33,270 nucleotides of DNA from Alcanivoracaceae bacterium. GTDB lineage: Bacteria; Pseudomonadota; Gammaproteobacteria; Xanthomonadales; Marinicellaceae. Under the pieces are notes generated by a model. The model saw only the letters and a program-made list of their open reading frames with translations. It searched no databases and had not been told where the DNA came from. Position numbers and translations under genes: made by a program. The stretch lies in NCBI GenBank assembly GCA_016744455.1, contig JADGEI010000028.1, positions 1-33,270 on the forward strand, in the 5' to 3' direction. This document shows, piece after piece, positions 26,132 through 33,270 of the stretch. Position 1 is the first letter of the stretch. Each line of letters opens with the position of its first letter.

Positions 26132-26584
26132 TTAATTGCATAGGTCTTTAATTGATTTTTTTACTTTTTTCATCATTTGTATTTTATTAGAATTATCCAT
26201 GCGAATTAGTTCACCAGTAGCTGGATTTGTGCGTTTCACCAATGACGCTTCTTGAAGTGTTGCCAAGTTTTTCTTAGCAATTTCACAATTGGCTTTATTT
26301 TGGGCTTTCATGACCCGTTCTTTTTCTTTTTTATTGAATTCAATGGTCTCTTTTTGTTCGTCAGTTAATTCTGCTACATCTTCTTCGGATTTGGTTTCTT
26401 CAACTATGGGTTCACTAATTTTTGGCTGATGTGTACTGACTTTTATTTCAGATGTTTGTTGGTTAGAGGGTTTGTTTTCGGTGTAATGGGTATTGCCTTC
26501 GGCATCTGTCCATTTGTAATACTTTTGCTTTGCTTCAATTTGATTGAAAGTAAAAAGTAAAATAATAAATATAAAGTATTTCAT
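26132..26584 (-). CDS. DUF4124 domain protein, exported
   Basis: 150 residues from the ATG at 26584, which follows an AAGAG ribosome-binding site and directly opens the signal peptide (MKYFIFIILLFTFNQIEA); the frame runs 14 codons further upstream. The DUF4124 core is YYKWTDAEGNTHYTENKP, at about 22-39 just after the cleavage site. A Lys/Glu-rich helical section (about 60-125) and a tail with two Cys (CEIAKKN and KDLCN) follow. The domain is widespread in gammaproteobacterial periplasmic proteins and has no established activity. It precedes the TRAP receptor by 20 bp. Confidence 0.88.
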   Translation of the reverse strand: MKYFIFIILLFTFNQIEAKQKYYKWTDAEGNTHYTENKPSNQQTSEIKVSTHQPKISEPIVEETKSEEDVAELTDEQKETIEFNKKEKERVMKAQNKANCEIAKKNLATLQEASLVKRTNPATGELIRMDNSNKIQMMKKVKKSIKDLCN

Positions 26585-26793
26585 TGGGGTTCTCTTTGTT
26601 AATCTGGGCTTGAAAGTGCAAAACATTTAACTATGAGAAAGCAATTTTTTATCAAAACATCTTCTCATTATCCTCAAATAGTGAGGGTATATCGCCAAAA
26701 ACCAGGCTTTATCTTGTTATATATACTTTCTCAATTAAGCACTCATTTGATTATCTAATGTTTCAAAGGTCTCTTTATAGCATAATTTAGCAA

Positions 26794-26991
26794 TTATTTC
26801 TCAACAATCCGTTTAACTCTTCCAATAATTCCACTTTCAAGTCTTACTTTTATTCCATGTGGATGTTGTGATGAATTGGTTAATATATCTTTCACAATAC
26901 CATCTGTTAATACACCACTGCGTTGATGGTGTTTTTGTATTACTGATACTTTTAACCCGGTATTGATATTTTTACGTTGTTTTCCATTCAT
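26794..26991 (-). CDS. YwbE family protein (DUF2196)
   Basis: 65 residues. The pattern NINTGLKVSVIQKHHQRSG, then LTDGIVKDILTNSS, HPHGIKVRLESGIIGRVKRI matches the short YwbE family (60-70 residues), a small beta-rich KOW/SH3-like protein, possibly nucleic-acid binding, of unknown function. Its ATG overlaps the TGA stop of alaA (ATGA), which indicates translational coupling. It is the last gene of that pair. Confidence 0.9.
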   Translation of the reverse strand: MNGKQRKNINTGLKVSVIQKHHQRSGVLTDGIVKDILTNSSQHPHGIKVRLESGIIGRVKRIVEK

Positions 26992-28202
26992 GTGATTCGT
27001 TGCCTATAATTATTAAAAAAATCACCCATCCGATGAATGGCTTCTGCTAAAACCTCTCTTTGTGGTAGATAAACGAGGCGGAAATGATCAGGTTTTACCC
27101 AGTTAAAACCTGTTCCATGGACTAACAATATTTGTTTCTGAGTGAGTAAGTCAAGAATCATTTGTTCATCGTTTTGTATGTTGAACATATTAGTATCAAC
27201 TTTTACAAAACAATAGAGAGCACCTTTGGGCTTGGTGGTTGAAAGCCCTGGAATTTGATTGATCATTTCATATGTGGTAAGTCTTTGTTGATTTAATCTA
27301 CCATTGTCTTTGGTGAGTTCATTGATACTTTGATAGCCACCAAGTGCTGTTTGAATAGCAAATTGAGTGGGGACATTGGCACATAATCTCATCGAGCATA
27401 TCATTTCTAAGCCTTGAATATAACTTTGAGCATGTTTGGTTTTTCCGCTTAATACCATCCAACCAGTACGATAGCCTGCGGCTCGATAGGTTTTAGACAA
27501 ACCATTAAATGTCACAAACATAACATCGTCGGCTAATGATGCTATTGACGTAAATTCTTCACCATCGTAAATAATTTTTTCATATATTTCATCACTGTAA
27601 ATGATTAGATTATGCTTCCTAGCCAGTTCTACTATAGTTAATAATGTCTGTATTGTATAAACGGCCCCAGTTGGGTTGTTGGGGTTAATAACAACAATTC
27701 CTTTTGTTTTATGAGTGATTTTGGATTCTAGATTTTTTAGGTTTGGTTGCCAATCATCATCTTCATCACATAAATAATGAACAGCTTTGCCACCAGATAA
27801 ATTGACCGCAGCTGTCCACAATGGATAGTCTGGAGAAGGGATGAGTATTTCATCATGATGGTTTAATAATGCCTGCATTGACATTAGAATGAGTTCGCTT
27901 ACTCCATTGCCAATAAAAATATTTTCAAATGTTAAGCCATCAAAGTGTTTCTGATAATATTGATAAATAGCAACCCTTGCAGAATATAAACCTTTAGAAT
28001 CGCAGTAACCTTCTGCATTGGCTAAATTACGCATAACGTCTTTTACAATGTCATCAGGAGCATCAAAACCAAAGGCAGCCGGATTGCCAATATTCAGTTT
28101 TAGAATTTTTTTCCCACTGTCTTCTAGCTGTTTGGCAGCATCAAGAACAGGACCTCGTATGTCGTAACATACACCGGTCAGTTTATTGGATTTAGCAATC
28201 AT
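26988..28202 (-). CDS. alaA: Alanine-synthesising aminotransferase AlaA-like
   Basis: 404 residues of class I PLP aminotransferases. Marks are KLNIGNPAAFGFDAP near the N-terminus, NGVSELILMSMQALL, VVINPNNPTGAVY (Asn that contacts the pyridoxal ring), IYSDEIYEKIIYDG (Asp and Tyr), and the Schiff-base Lys in FNGLSKTYRAAGYRTGWMV, with the C-terminal Arg in HFRLVYLP binding the substrate carboxylate. The sequence closely follows E. coli AlaA (YfbQ), which makes L-alanine from pyruvate and glutamate. Cytosolic. It is the first gene before ywbE and diverges from the IPTL-CTERM gene across about 178 bp that must hold both promoters. Confidence 0.93.
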   Translation of the reverse strand: MIAKSNKLTGVCYDIRGPVLDAAKQLEDSGKKILKLNIGNPAAFGFDAPDDIVKDVMRNLANAEGYCDSKGLYSARVAIYQYYQKHFDGLTFENIFIGNGVSELILMSMQALLNHHDEILIPSPDYPLWTAAVNLSGGKAVHYLCDEDDDWQPNLKNLESKITHKTKGIVVINPNNPTGAVYTIQTLLTIVELARKHNLIIYSDEIYEKIIYDGEEFTSIASLADDVMFVTFNGLSKTYRAAGYRTGWMVLSGKTKHAQSYIQGLEMICSMRLCANVPTQFAIQTALGGYQSINELTKDNGRLNQQRLTTYEMINQIPGLSTTKPKGALYCFVKVDTNMFNIQNDEQMILDLLTQKQILLVHGTGFNWVKPDHFRLVYLPQREVLAEAIHRMGDFFNNYRQRIT

Positions 28203-28322
28203 GAAGTTATAAAAAGGATTTTCAAAGATGAAAATTGAATTTTAAAACATTCAATCTTAATTGGCTAACAAAATTATTAGTTATACTGGTATTAGGTAAA
28301 TTAATGATTTTTACAATTTTAG

Positions 28323-28351
28323 GTTACATTAAACCAGTAACTACATATAAT
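28323..28351 (+). promoter_or_regulatory. Putative promoter of the IPTL-CTERM gene
   Basis: GTTACA (28323-28328), 17-base spacer, TATAAT (28346-28351). The -10 is perfect; the -35 matches 4 of 6. The coding start is 30 bases after the -10. Confidence 0.55.
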
Positions 28352-28380
28352 AAGGCATTTAAATAGCTGAGATTTAATAA

Positions 28381-29115
28381 ATGAGAAACTGTAAATTGAT
28401 AATACTAACTTTATTGCTGACAATATCTGTAACAATAAGTGCACAATCGACAAATAGATTAGGTGGTTCCAACAATACATTAGCTTCTAGTGGAATTCCT
28501 GCAATAATCCCAACTGGTACAGGGACTGATTTGGTTGTAGATGGTGGGTTTGAAGGTGGAACACCTAACGCTGCTTGGACTGAAGCTTCTACAAATTTTG
28601 GTACGACATTATGTGATGCAGGATCTTGTGGAGTTGGAAATGGTACTGGCCCACATAGTGGAGCTTTTTGGAGTTGGTTTGGTGGCATTGGTGCTAGTGA
28701 AATTGGGACTATTTCTCAATCGATTACAATTCCAACAGGGTCTGCAAGTTTAGAGTTTTGGACTGAATTACCTGTTTGTGATAGTGGTGCTGATTTCATG
28801 GAAGCACGCATTGATGGTAATATGGTTTATCGTGTCCAAGGTGATGATGCAGCATGTGGTGTTATTGGTTATGCAATGCAAACAGTTGATATTTCAGCTT
28901 TTGCTGATGGAGGAGCTCATACAATAGAGTTTACCTCTGAAATTTTTGCAAATAATGGTGCTGGATCCAATTTTTTCTTAGATGATGTGGCATTGTTATC
29001 TGTTCCAGGTGTTGTTTTAGCAGCGCCAACTCCAGTGCCAAGCCTACAATGGTATGCATTGATTGCTTTAGCTTTATTGTTAATGCTAGTTGGTTATAGA
29101 AGAAATCGTGCATAA
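28381..29115 (+). CDS. Exported IPTL-CTERM type surface protein
   Basis: 244 residues. A signal peptide (about 1-21, ending ISA) is followed by a single beta-sandwich domain, from DLVVDGGFEGGTPNAAW through SQSITIPTGSASLEFWTE to SNFFLDDVALLS (residues about 43-205), resembling carbohydrate-binding jelly rolls. Cys in CDAGSCG and in VCDSG/AACG probably form disulfides. The last 26 residues are a sorting signal: VPSLQWYALIALALLLML, then GYRRNRA, that is, a P-S/T-L motif, a hydrophobic helix and a basic tail, as in IPTL-CTERM (exosortase-like processing). No exosortase is in the window. A strong terminator follows, separating it from pssA. Its function is unknown; surface display is likely. Confidence 0.85.
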   Translation: MRNCKLIILTLLLTISVTISAQSTNRLGGSNNTLASSGIPAIIPTGTGTDLVVDGGFEGGTPNAAWTEASTNFGTTLCDAGSCGVGNGTGPHSGAFWSWFGGIGASEIGTISQSITIPTGSASLEFWTELPVCDSGADFMEARIDGNMVYRVQGDDAACGVIGYAMQTVDISAFADGGAHTIEFTSEIFANNGAGSNFFLDDVALLSVPGVVLAAPTPVPSLQWYALIALALLLMLVGYRRNRA

Positions 29116-29157
29116 ATGAATGAAATAAAAAATTATTAAGTAATAATTATTCAATTA

Positions 29158-29194
29158 TTAAAAACCCATGCAGCTTAGCTGCATGGGTTTTTTT
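29158..29194 (+). terminator. Terminator after the IPTL-CTERM gene
   Basis: Stem CCCATGCAGC/GCTGCATGGG (29165-29174 with 29178-29187), TTA loop, followed by T7. A-runs on the left side extend the stem. Very strong. Confidence 0.94.
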
Positions 29195-29238
29195 ATGTTA
29201 AAATAAACTTCTTACTATGTGTATTCGATAAAAAAGAT

Positions 29239-30015
29239 ATGACAAAAATTTCAGAATCAGCAAAAAAGGGCATTTATTTATTGCCAAATTTATTTACCAC
29301 AGGTGCTTTGTTTGCGGGGTATTACTCGATAATTGCGGGTATTAACGGTAAGTATGAGATTGCGGCTATCTCTATTTTTATCGCGGCTTTATTAGATGGT
29401 TTGGATGGTCGAGTTGCTCGATTAACCAACACTGAAAGTGCCTTTGGTGAACAATATGACTCTTTGTCTGACTTAATTTCATTTGGTTTGGCCCCTTCAC
29501 TTTTAATGTACAATTGGTCGTTACGTTCTCTTGTGGAAATTCATCCAGTCATGGGGAAAATTGGTTGGTTGGTGGCATTTATTTATGCTGTCAGCGGTGC
29601 CTTGCGTTTGGCGCGTTTTAATGTCCAAATTGGTTCAGCAGACAAAGCCTATTTTCAAGGTTTGCCATCACCAGCTGCAGCTGCTTTGATCAGCTCTTTT
29701 GTGTGGGTGGCTGTTGATCATGATTTTACTGGTGAGTCATTACAGTTTGTGGTTTTGGGTGTTACCTTATTTGCAGGGTTAATGATGGTTTCTCGGTTTA
29801 GGTACTATTCATTTAAGACATTGCCATTTAAAGAAACAGTGCCTTTTGTATGGATTTTACTCTTAGTGTTAGTCTTTGTTTTATTGGCGTTAGCACCTGC
29901 TAAGGTTTTATTTGTTGTATTTGTTGGCTACTCAATATCTGGTATATTATTAACCTTATATAGCCTAAGAAAGAATCGTAATAAGAAGAGTCAAAACAAC
30001 ATAACAGGTGAATAA
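29239..30015 (+). CDS. pssA: CDP-diacylglycerol-serine O-phosphatidyltransferase
   Basis: 258 residues, multi-pass inner-membrane protein. It carries the CDP-alcohol phosphotransferase motif DGLDGRVARLTNTESAFGEQ, continuing to D74 and D78: Asp53, Asp56-Gly57, Ala60-Arg61, Gly70, Asp74 and Asp78 are all in place. N-terminal LLPNLFTTGALFAGYYSI matches Bacillus-type (subclass II) PssA, not the phospholipase-D-type enzyme of E. coli. It makes phosphatidylserine, the precursor of phosphatidylethanolamine. Several hydrophobic helices follow to the C-terminus. Its stop overlaps the next gene's start (TAATG at 30013-30017), so the two are translationally coupled. Confidence 0.94.
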   Translation: MTKISESAKKGIYLLPNLFTTGALFAGYYSIIAGINGKYEIAAISIFIAALLDGLDGRVARLTNTESAFGEQYDSLSDLISFGLAPSLLMYNWSLRSLVEIHPVMGKIGWLVAFIYAVSGALRLARFNVQIGSADKAYFQGLPSPAAAALISSFVWVAVDHDFTGESLQFVVLGVTLFAGLMMVSRFRYYSFKTLPFKETVPFVWILLLVLVFVLLALAPAKVLFVVFVGYSISGILLTLYSLRKNRNKKSQNNITGE

Positions 30016-31703
30016 TGAGTCAAGCCCAACTTGAAAAGTCAGCAGGAACCCTGGATCAGTTAAAATTGTTAGCAGATTTATCTCAAGCGTTTGTACAATC
30101 ATTAAATATTGATGAAACCTTGGGATTTGCAGTAGAGAAAATATCAGACTATATGGATGCAGAAGCGGCATCTGTTTTTCTTTACAATAAAGGCAATAAA
30201 AAATTACTGTGTCGAGCAAGTTTTGGGCCTGTAGATATCAAAGGTATTGATGTTGATGTTAATGATAGTATTGTAGGGAAAGCTTTAAGTTCTGGTAAGT
30301 GTCAATTGATACGTGATGCACAACAGGACCCCAACTATAACTGTAATGTAGATCAGCTTACTGGTTTTCAGACAAAATCTGTATTGTGTACACCGTTAAT
30401 TGCTGTTGGAGAAAATATCGGGGTACTCCAGGTATTAAATAAACAATCGGATGTGTTTTTTGATAACCGTGATCGTGACATTTTACGCTTATTAGCATCT
30501 CCCATTGCACTTTCGATAAATAACGCCCGATTAACCTTAAGCTTGGTTGAACAAAATCGATTAAAAAAAGAAATTACATTAGCACGTCGACTGCAACGTT
30601 CGTTACTTCCTGTTAGAAGAAAACCTCCTTTTCCAGTCGTAGGAACTAATGTGCCAGCCTATGAAGTTTCAGGTGATTTTTATGATTATTTTTCTTTAGG
30701 GGATGAGTGCGTTGGATTTGTGGTTGGGGATGTTTCCGGTAAAGGTTTGGATGCCTCAATGCTCATGGTTCGGGCCAGTAGCTTATTACGTTGGATTGGC
30801 AAAGACAGGTTACCTCCATCTCAATGGTTGGAAAAAGCAAATAAAGAATTATGCGAGAATGCATCACGCGGGATGTTTGTTTGTGTTGCAGCTGGATATT
30901 TTTATCCAAAAGAAGATAGGGTTGTTTGGTCAAATGCAGGGTTACCGCCTGTTATTCATAAATGTCCTGATAGCGGAAGTATTCATTCCTGGATAGCAAA
31001 TGCTCCACCGTTGGGAATCGATGCTAGTCTAACGTTTCCTGAGCAAGAAACGCCAATTGGTGATGGTGGCTTATACTTTTTAACTGACGGATTGACCGAT
31101 GCTAGATTAGAGAATGGCGAGGCGTTAGGTACTGATGGACTTATCGATTATATTAAGACTGTTGAAGCAGAATCTGCAGAAGTTCGGGTCGGAAAAATAA
31201 TTACTTATGTTCGTCGCCAACAATTAGCAGATGATGCGACTTTGTTATTGGTAGAAAAGCGTGATAATATTCAAGAAACATATTTGGATGGCATTAGCTT
31301 TAAAGCAAATCCGATTAATTTAAAAATGGTTAGAGATAAAGTTTCAAAAATTGTAAAGGGCTTGCAATTTGATACTTCCTCAGAACAACAATTGGTTTTA
31401 TGTATCGATGAAGCTGTTACTAATATTTATAGGCATGCATATAATAACGATGTTGATGGTAAAATTGATTTATCTTTTAAATTGCAAAACAACACCTTAG
31501 TCTTTTATTTAAGAGATTACGCATCTTTAGTTTACGATAATTCTATTAAACCCAGAGACTTGACGCAAACTCGCCCAGGAGGATTGGGTATTAATATCAT
31601 CGATAGCGTAATGGATTCTTGGGAGTTTGCAACACCTAAAGATGGTTATGGTAATCTCTTGATTATGAAAAAAGAGTTAAGCTGTGTTCCGGACTGTGAT
31701 TAG
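30015..31703 (+). CDS. GAF - PP2C (SpoIIE) - HATPase regulator
   Basis: 562 residues, cytosolic. A GAF domain spans about 15-175. A short coiled coil (about 178-200, with ARRLQRSLLP, typical of RsbU-type proteins) leads into a PP2C/SpoIIE phosphatase (about 208-415) with metal-binding Asp in VSGDFYDY (D221), GDVSGKG (D239), TDG (357-359) and DDAT (406-409). The C-terminus is a GHKL anti-sigma-type kinase (about 425-555) with the N-box DEAVTNIYRHAY and G-box GGLGINIID. One chain thus holds both a phosphatase and an opposing Ser/Thr kinase of partner-switching systems, which act on a STAS-domain antagonist. No STAS protein is nearby. It is coupled to pssA by a TAATG overlap. Confidence 0.9.
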   Translation: MSQAQLEKSAGTLDQLKLLADLSQAFVQSLNIDETLGFAVEKISDYMDAEAASVFLYNKGNKKLLCRASFGPVDIKGIDVDVNDSIVGKALSSGKCQLIRDAQQDPNYNCNVDQLTGFQTKSVLCTPLIAVGENIGVLQVLNKQSDVFFDNRDRDILRLLASPIALSINNARLTLSLVEQNRLKKEITLARRLQRSLLPVRRKPPFPVVGTNVPAYEVSGDFYDYFSLGDECVGFVVGDVSGKGLDASMLMVRASSLLRWIGKDRLPPSQWLEKANKELCENASRGMFVCVAAGYFYPKEDRVVWSNAGLPPVIHKCPDSGSIHSWIANAPPLGIDASLTFPEQETPIGDGGLYFLTDGLTDARLENGEALGTDGLIDYIKTVEAESAEVRVGKIITYVRRQQLADDATLLLVEKRDNIQETYLDGISFKANPINLKMVRDKVSKIVKGLQFDTSSEQQLVLCIDEAVTNIYRHAYNNDVDGKIDLSFKLQNNTLVFYLRDYASLVYDNSIKPRDLTQTRPGGLGINIIDSVMDSWEFATPKDGYGNLLIMKKELSCVPDCD

Positions 31704-31795
31704 TTGAGTTTATTGGCAAAACACTTCGCCAAATTTATAACAAATAAGAAAGCACTAGTCATAAAAACACTAATTCTGATAGTAAATAGAATTTT

Positions 31796-31818
31796 CAAAT
31801 ACAAATTCCTTGTATTTG
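31796..31818. repeat. Perfect inverted repeat upstream of rnpB
   Basis: CAAATACAA ATTCC TTGTATTTG, 9-bp arms, 5-base centre. It overlaps the putative -35 of rnpB and is followed by no T-run. Confidence 0.6.
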
Positions 31819-31837
31819 CCCCAATTAAACCCATAAT
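31810..31837 (+). promoter_or_regulatory. Putative rnpB promoter
   Basis: TTGTAT (31810-31815), 16-base spacer, CATAAT (31832-31837), with the RNA 5' end at 31846, 8 bases after the -10. Confidence 0.6.
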
Positions 31838-31845
31838 CCATAACT

Positions 31846-32189
<344 letters not shown>

Positions 32190-32195
32190 TTTTTT

Positions 32196-32461
32196 GCATT
32201 GTCTTTTGCATCAACTCTGCGTTGTTTGTTAATTTTAAAATGGTCACTTATTTGATATAAGCTCACATTATTAAAATATACAAACGCCTTGACTTGAAAC
32301 AAAATACAACGCAAAAAAATTTGAAAATGTATTGTCTTTTATTCCAGCACTGCGTTGTTTGTTAATTTTAAAATGGTCACTTATTTGATATAAGCTTACA
32401 TTATTAAAAAACCTCAAACGCCTTGTTCTGAAATAAAATACAACGCAAAAAATCATAAAAA
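32196..32461. repeat. Tandem 133-bp duplication with inverted termini
   Basis: Two copies, 32196-32328 and 32329 to about 32461, each opening G(C/T)ATTGTCTTTT. Inside each copy a 96-97 bp block is bounded by TGCGTTGT and ACAACGCA (32218-32313 and 32351-32447) and shares TTTGTTAATTTTAAAATGG and GGTCACTTATTTGATATAAG. Open frames on the minus strand in both copies encode the same peptide stretch (NNVSLYQISDHFKINKQR), a sign of the duplication and not of genes. It fills the whole rnpB-relA gap. Confidence 0.9.
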
Positions 32462-32478
32462 TAATACTACATTAGCAA

Positions 32479-33270
32479 ATGTCACAAACAGATTTAAACA
32501 ATTGGTGGTCAGAGCAATCCTTTAATTTCCCTCAAGAAAAACAGGAAACACTTAATCGTGCCTTGATTATTGCCAGTGACGTTTCAGTTGATTTAGAACT
32601 CAGTCAACATTGCCAATCTCGAAATCATTTACTCGAAATCATAAAAACACTCATTGGTTTACAAGCTGATGATGAGGTGATTACTGCTGCATTACTTTTT
32701 CATGTGGTTAGATCAGGTCATGAAATTGATGAAGAACAACGCAATCATTTTTCAGCAAGTGTGTTGTTTATATTCGATGAAATATATAAAGTCAGCCAGT
32801 TGGAATGGATGACCGACGCTAAAGCCTTGTCAAATAATGGAGAATCACTAAGACGTTTGTTATTTGCCATGATTAAGGATGTGCGTCTGGTATTAATATT
32901 ACTTGCTGACCAATTGGTGATGTTACGAGCAGCTGTTAATTGCCCAGAAAAACAACAATTAGAACTGGCACAACTTTCACAAACATTACATGCTCCATTG
33001 GCAAATCGCCTTGGAGTTTGGCAAGTCAAATGGGAACTAGAAGATTTTTCATTTAGATATTCACAACCCAAAGAGTACAAAGAAATTGCCAAGCTTCTGG
33101 CCGAACGTAGGGTTGTGCGTGAAGAATTTATTCAGCATTCAATTCAACAACTGACCGACAAATTAGCAGAAGTAAATATCAAAGCGGATATAGTTGGTAG
33201 ACCCAAACATATTTATAGCATTTATAAAAAAATGCAAAAGAAAAACCTCAGCTTCGATGGTTTGTATGAC
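32479..33270 (+). CDS. relA: GTP pyrophosphokinase RelA, 5' part
   Basis: 264 codons to the window edge with no stop; the full protein should be about 700 residues. Typical RelA stretches are LLFAMIKDVRLVLILLADQL, HAPLANRLGVWQVKWELED (about 173-191), FSFRYSQPKEYKEIA and GRPKHIYSIYKKM (about 242-254), the start of the synthetase domain. The N-terminal HD hydrolase domain is degenerate: the HD box position reads ALLFHVVRSGHE instead of a metal-binding His-Asp pair, so this is a synthetase-only RelA and not a bifunctional SpoT. It makes (p)ppGpp on stalled ribosomes. The ATG lies about 18 bp after the 133-bp repeat; the ribosome-binding site is weak. Confidence 0.93.
   Translation, partial: MSQTDLNNWWSEQSFNFPQEKQETLNRALIIASDVSVDLELSQHCQSRNHLLEIIKTLIGLQADDEVITAALLFHVVRSGHEIDEEQRNHFSASVLFIFDEIYKVSQLEWMTDAKALSNNGESLRRLLFAMIKDVRLVLILLADQLVMLRAAVNCPEKQQLELAQLSQTLHAPLANRLGVWQVKWELEDFSFRYSQPKEYKEIAKLLAERRVVREEFIQHSIQQLTDKLAEVNIKADIVGRPKHIYSIYKKMQKKNLSFDGLYD

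Overview
The window looks like a chromosomal stretch of a low-GC (I estimate just under 40 percent) gammaproteobacterium. Evidence is the pal-cpoB-queE-queC block with a tRNA-Lys gene beyond it, a type A RNase P RNA, RelA with a degenerate HD domain, bifunctional MnmC, YehS and SelO. An IPTL-CTERM type surface protein and many lipoproteins fit a marine, Marinicella-like lineage, but I cannot prove the genus from this sequence.

Layout, left to right. Bases 1-342 hold no convincing gene. 343-3458 (minus) is a probable operon hutD/ves-like, ykgJ-like, selO, yehS. 3770-4765 (plus) is an MDR-family enoyl/quinone reductase. 4873-8880 (minus) carries an OsmC-YcaO fusion followed by a secreted serine hydrolase. 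9240-12400 is an accessory region: an ArdA antirestriction protein, an IS256-family element with a frameshifted transposase, a small PD-(D/E)XK nuclease-like protein, a REP-like palindrome and a nested tandem repeat lying directly 3' of tRNA-Lys(UUU). 12641-16308 (minus) is the pal-cpoB-queE-queC-MOSC block. 16478-19661 (minus) is qmcA-nfeD plus an unrecognised large lipoprotein. 19809-28202 (minus) holds phnA-like, recJ, mnmC, a small outer-membrane barrel, a DUF4124 protein with an orphan TRAP-type receptor, and alaA-ywbE. From 28381 the strand switches to plus: an IPTL-CTERM protein, pssA overlapping a GAF/PP2C/HATPase stress-type regulator, rnpB, a duplicated repeat unit, and the 5' part of relA running off the window.

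Functional themes are queuosine precursor synthesis (queC, queE) and wobble modification (mnmC), cell-envelope maintenance (pal, cpoB, qmcA, nfeD, pssA, barrel protein), and regulation (GAF/PP2C protein, relA, SelO AMPylation). The most unusual material is non-coding: the 117-bp higher-order repeat downstream of tRNA-Lys, the 133-bp duplicated element with inverted termini between rnpB and relA, and perfect inverted repeats sitting on the putative promoters of tRNA-Lys and rnpB. The accessory ArdA/IS/nuclease region next to the tRNA gene resembles the remnant of a mobile island, but I see no integrase or att duplication. I found no clearly complete new multi-gene system.
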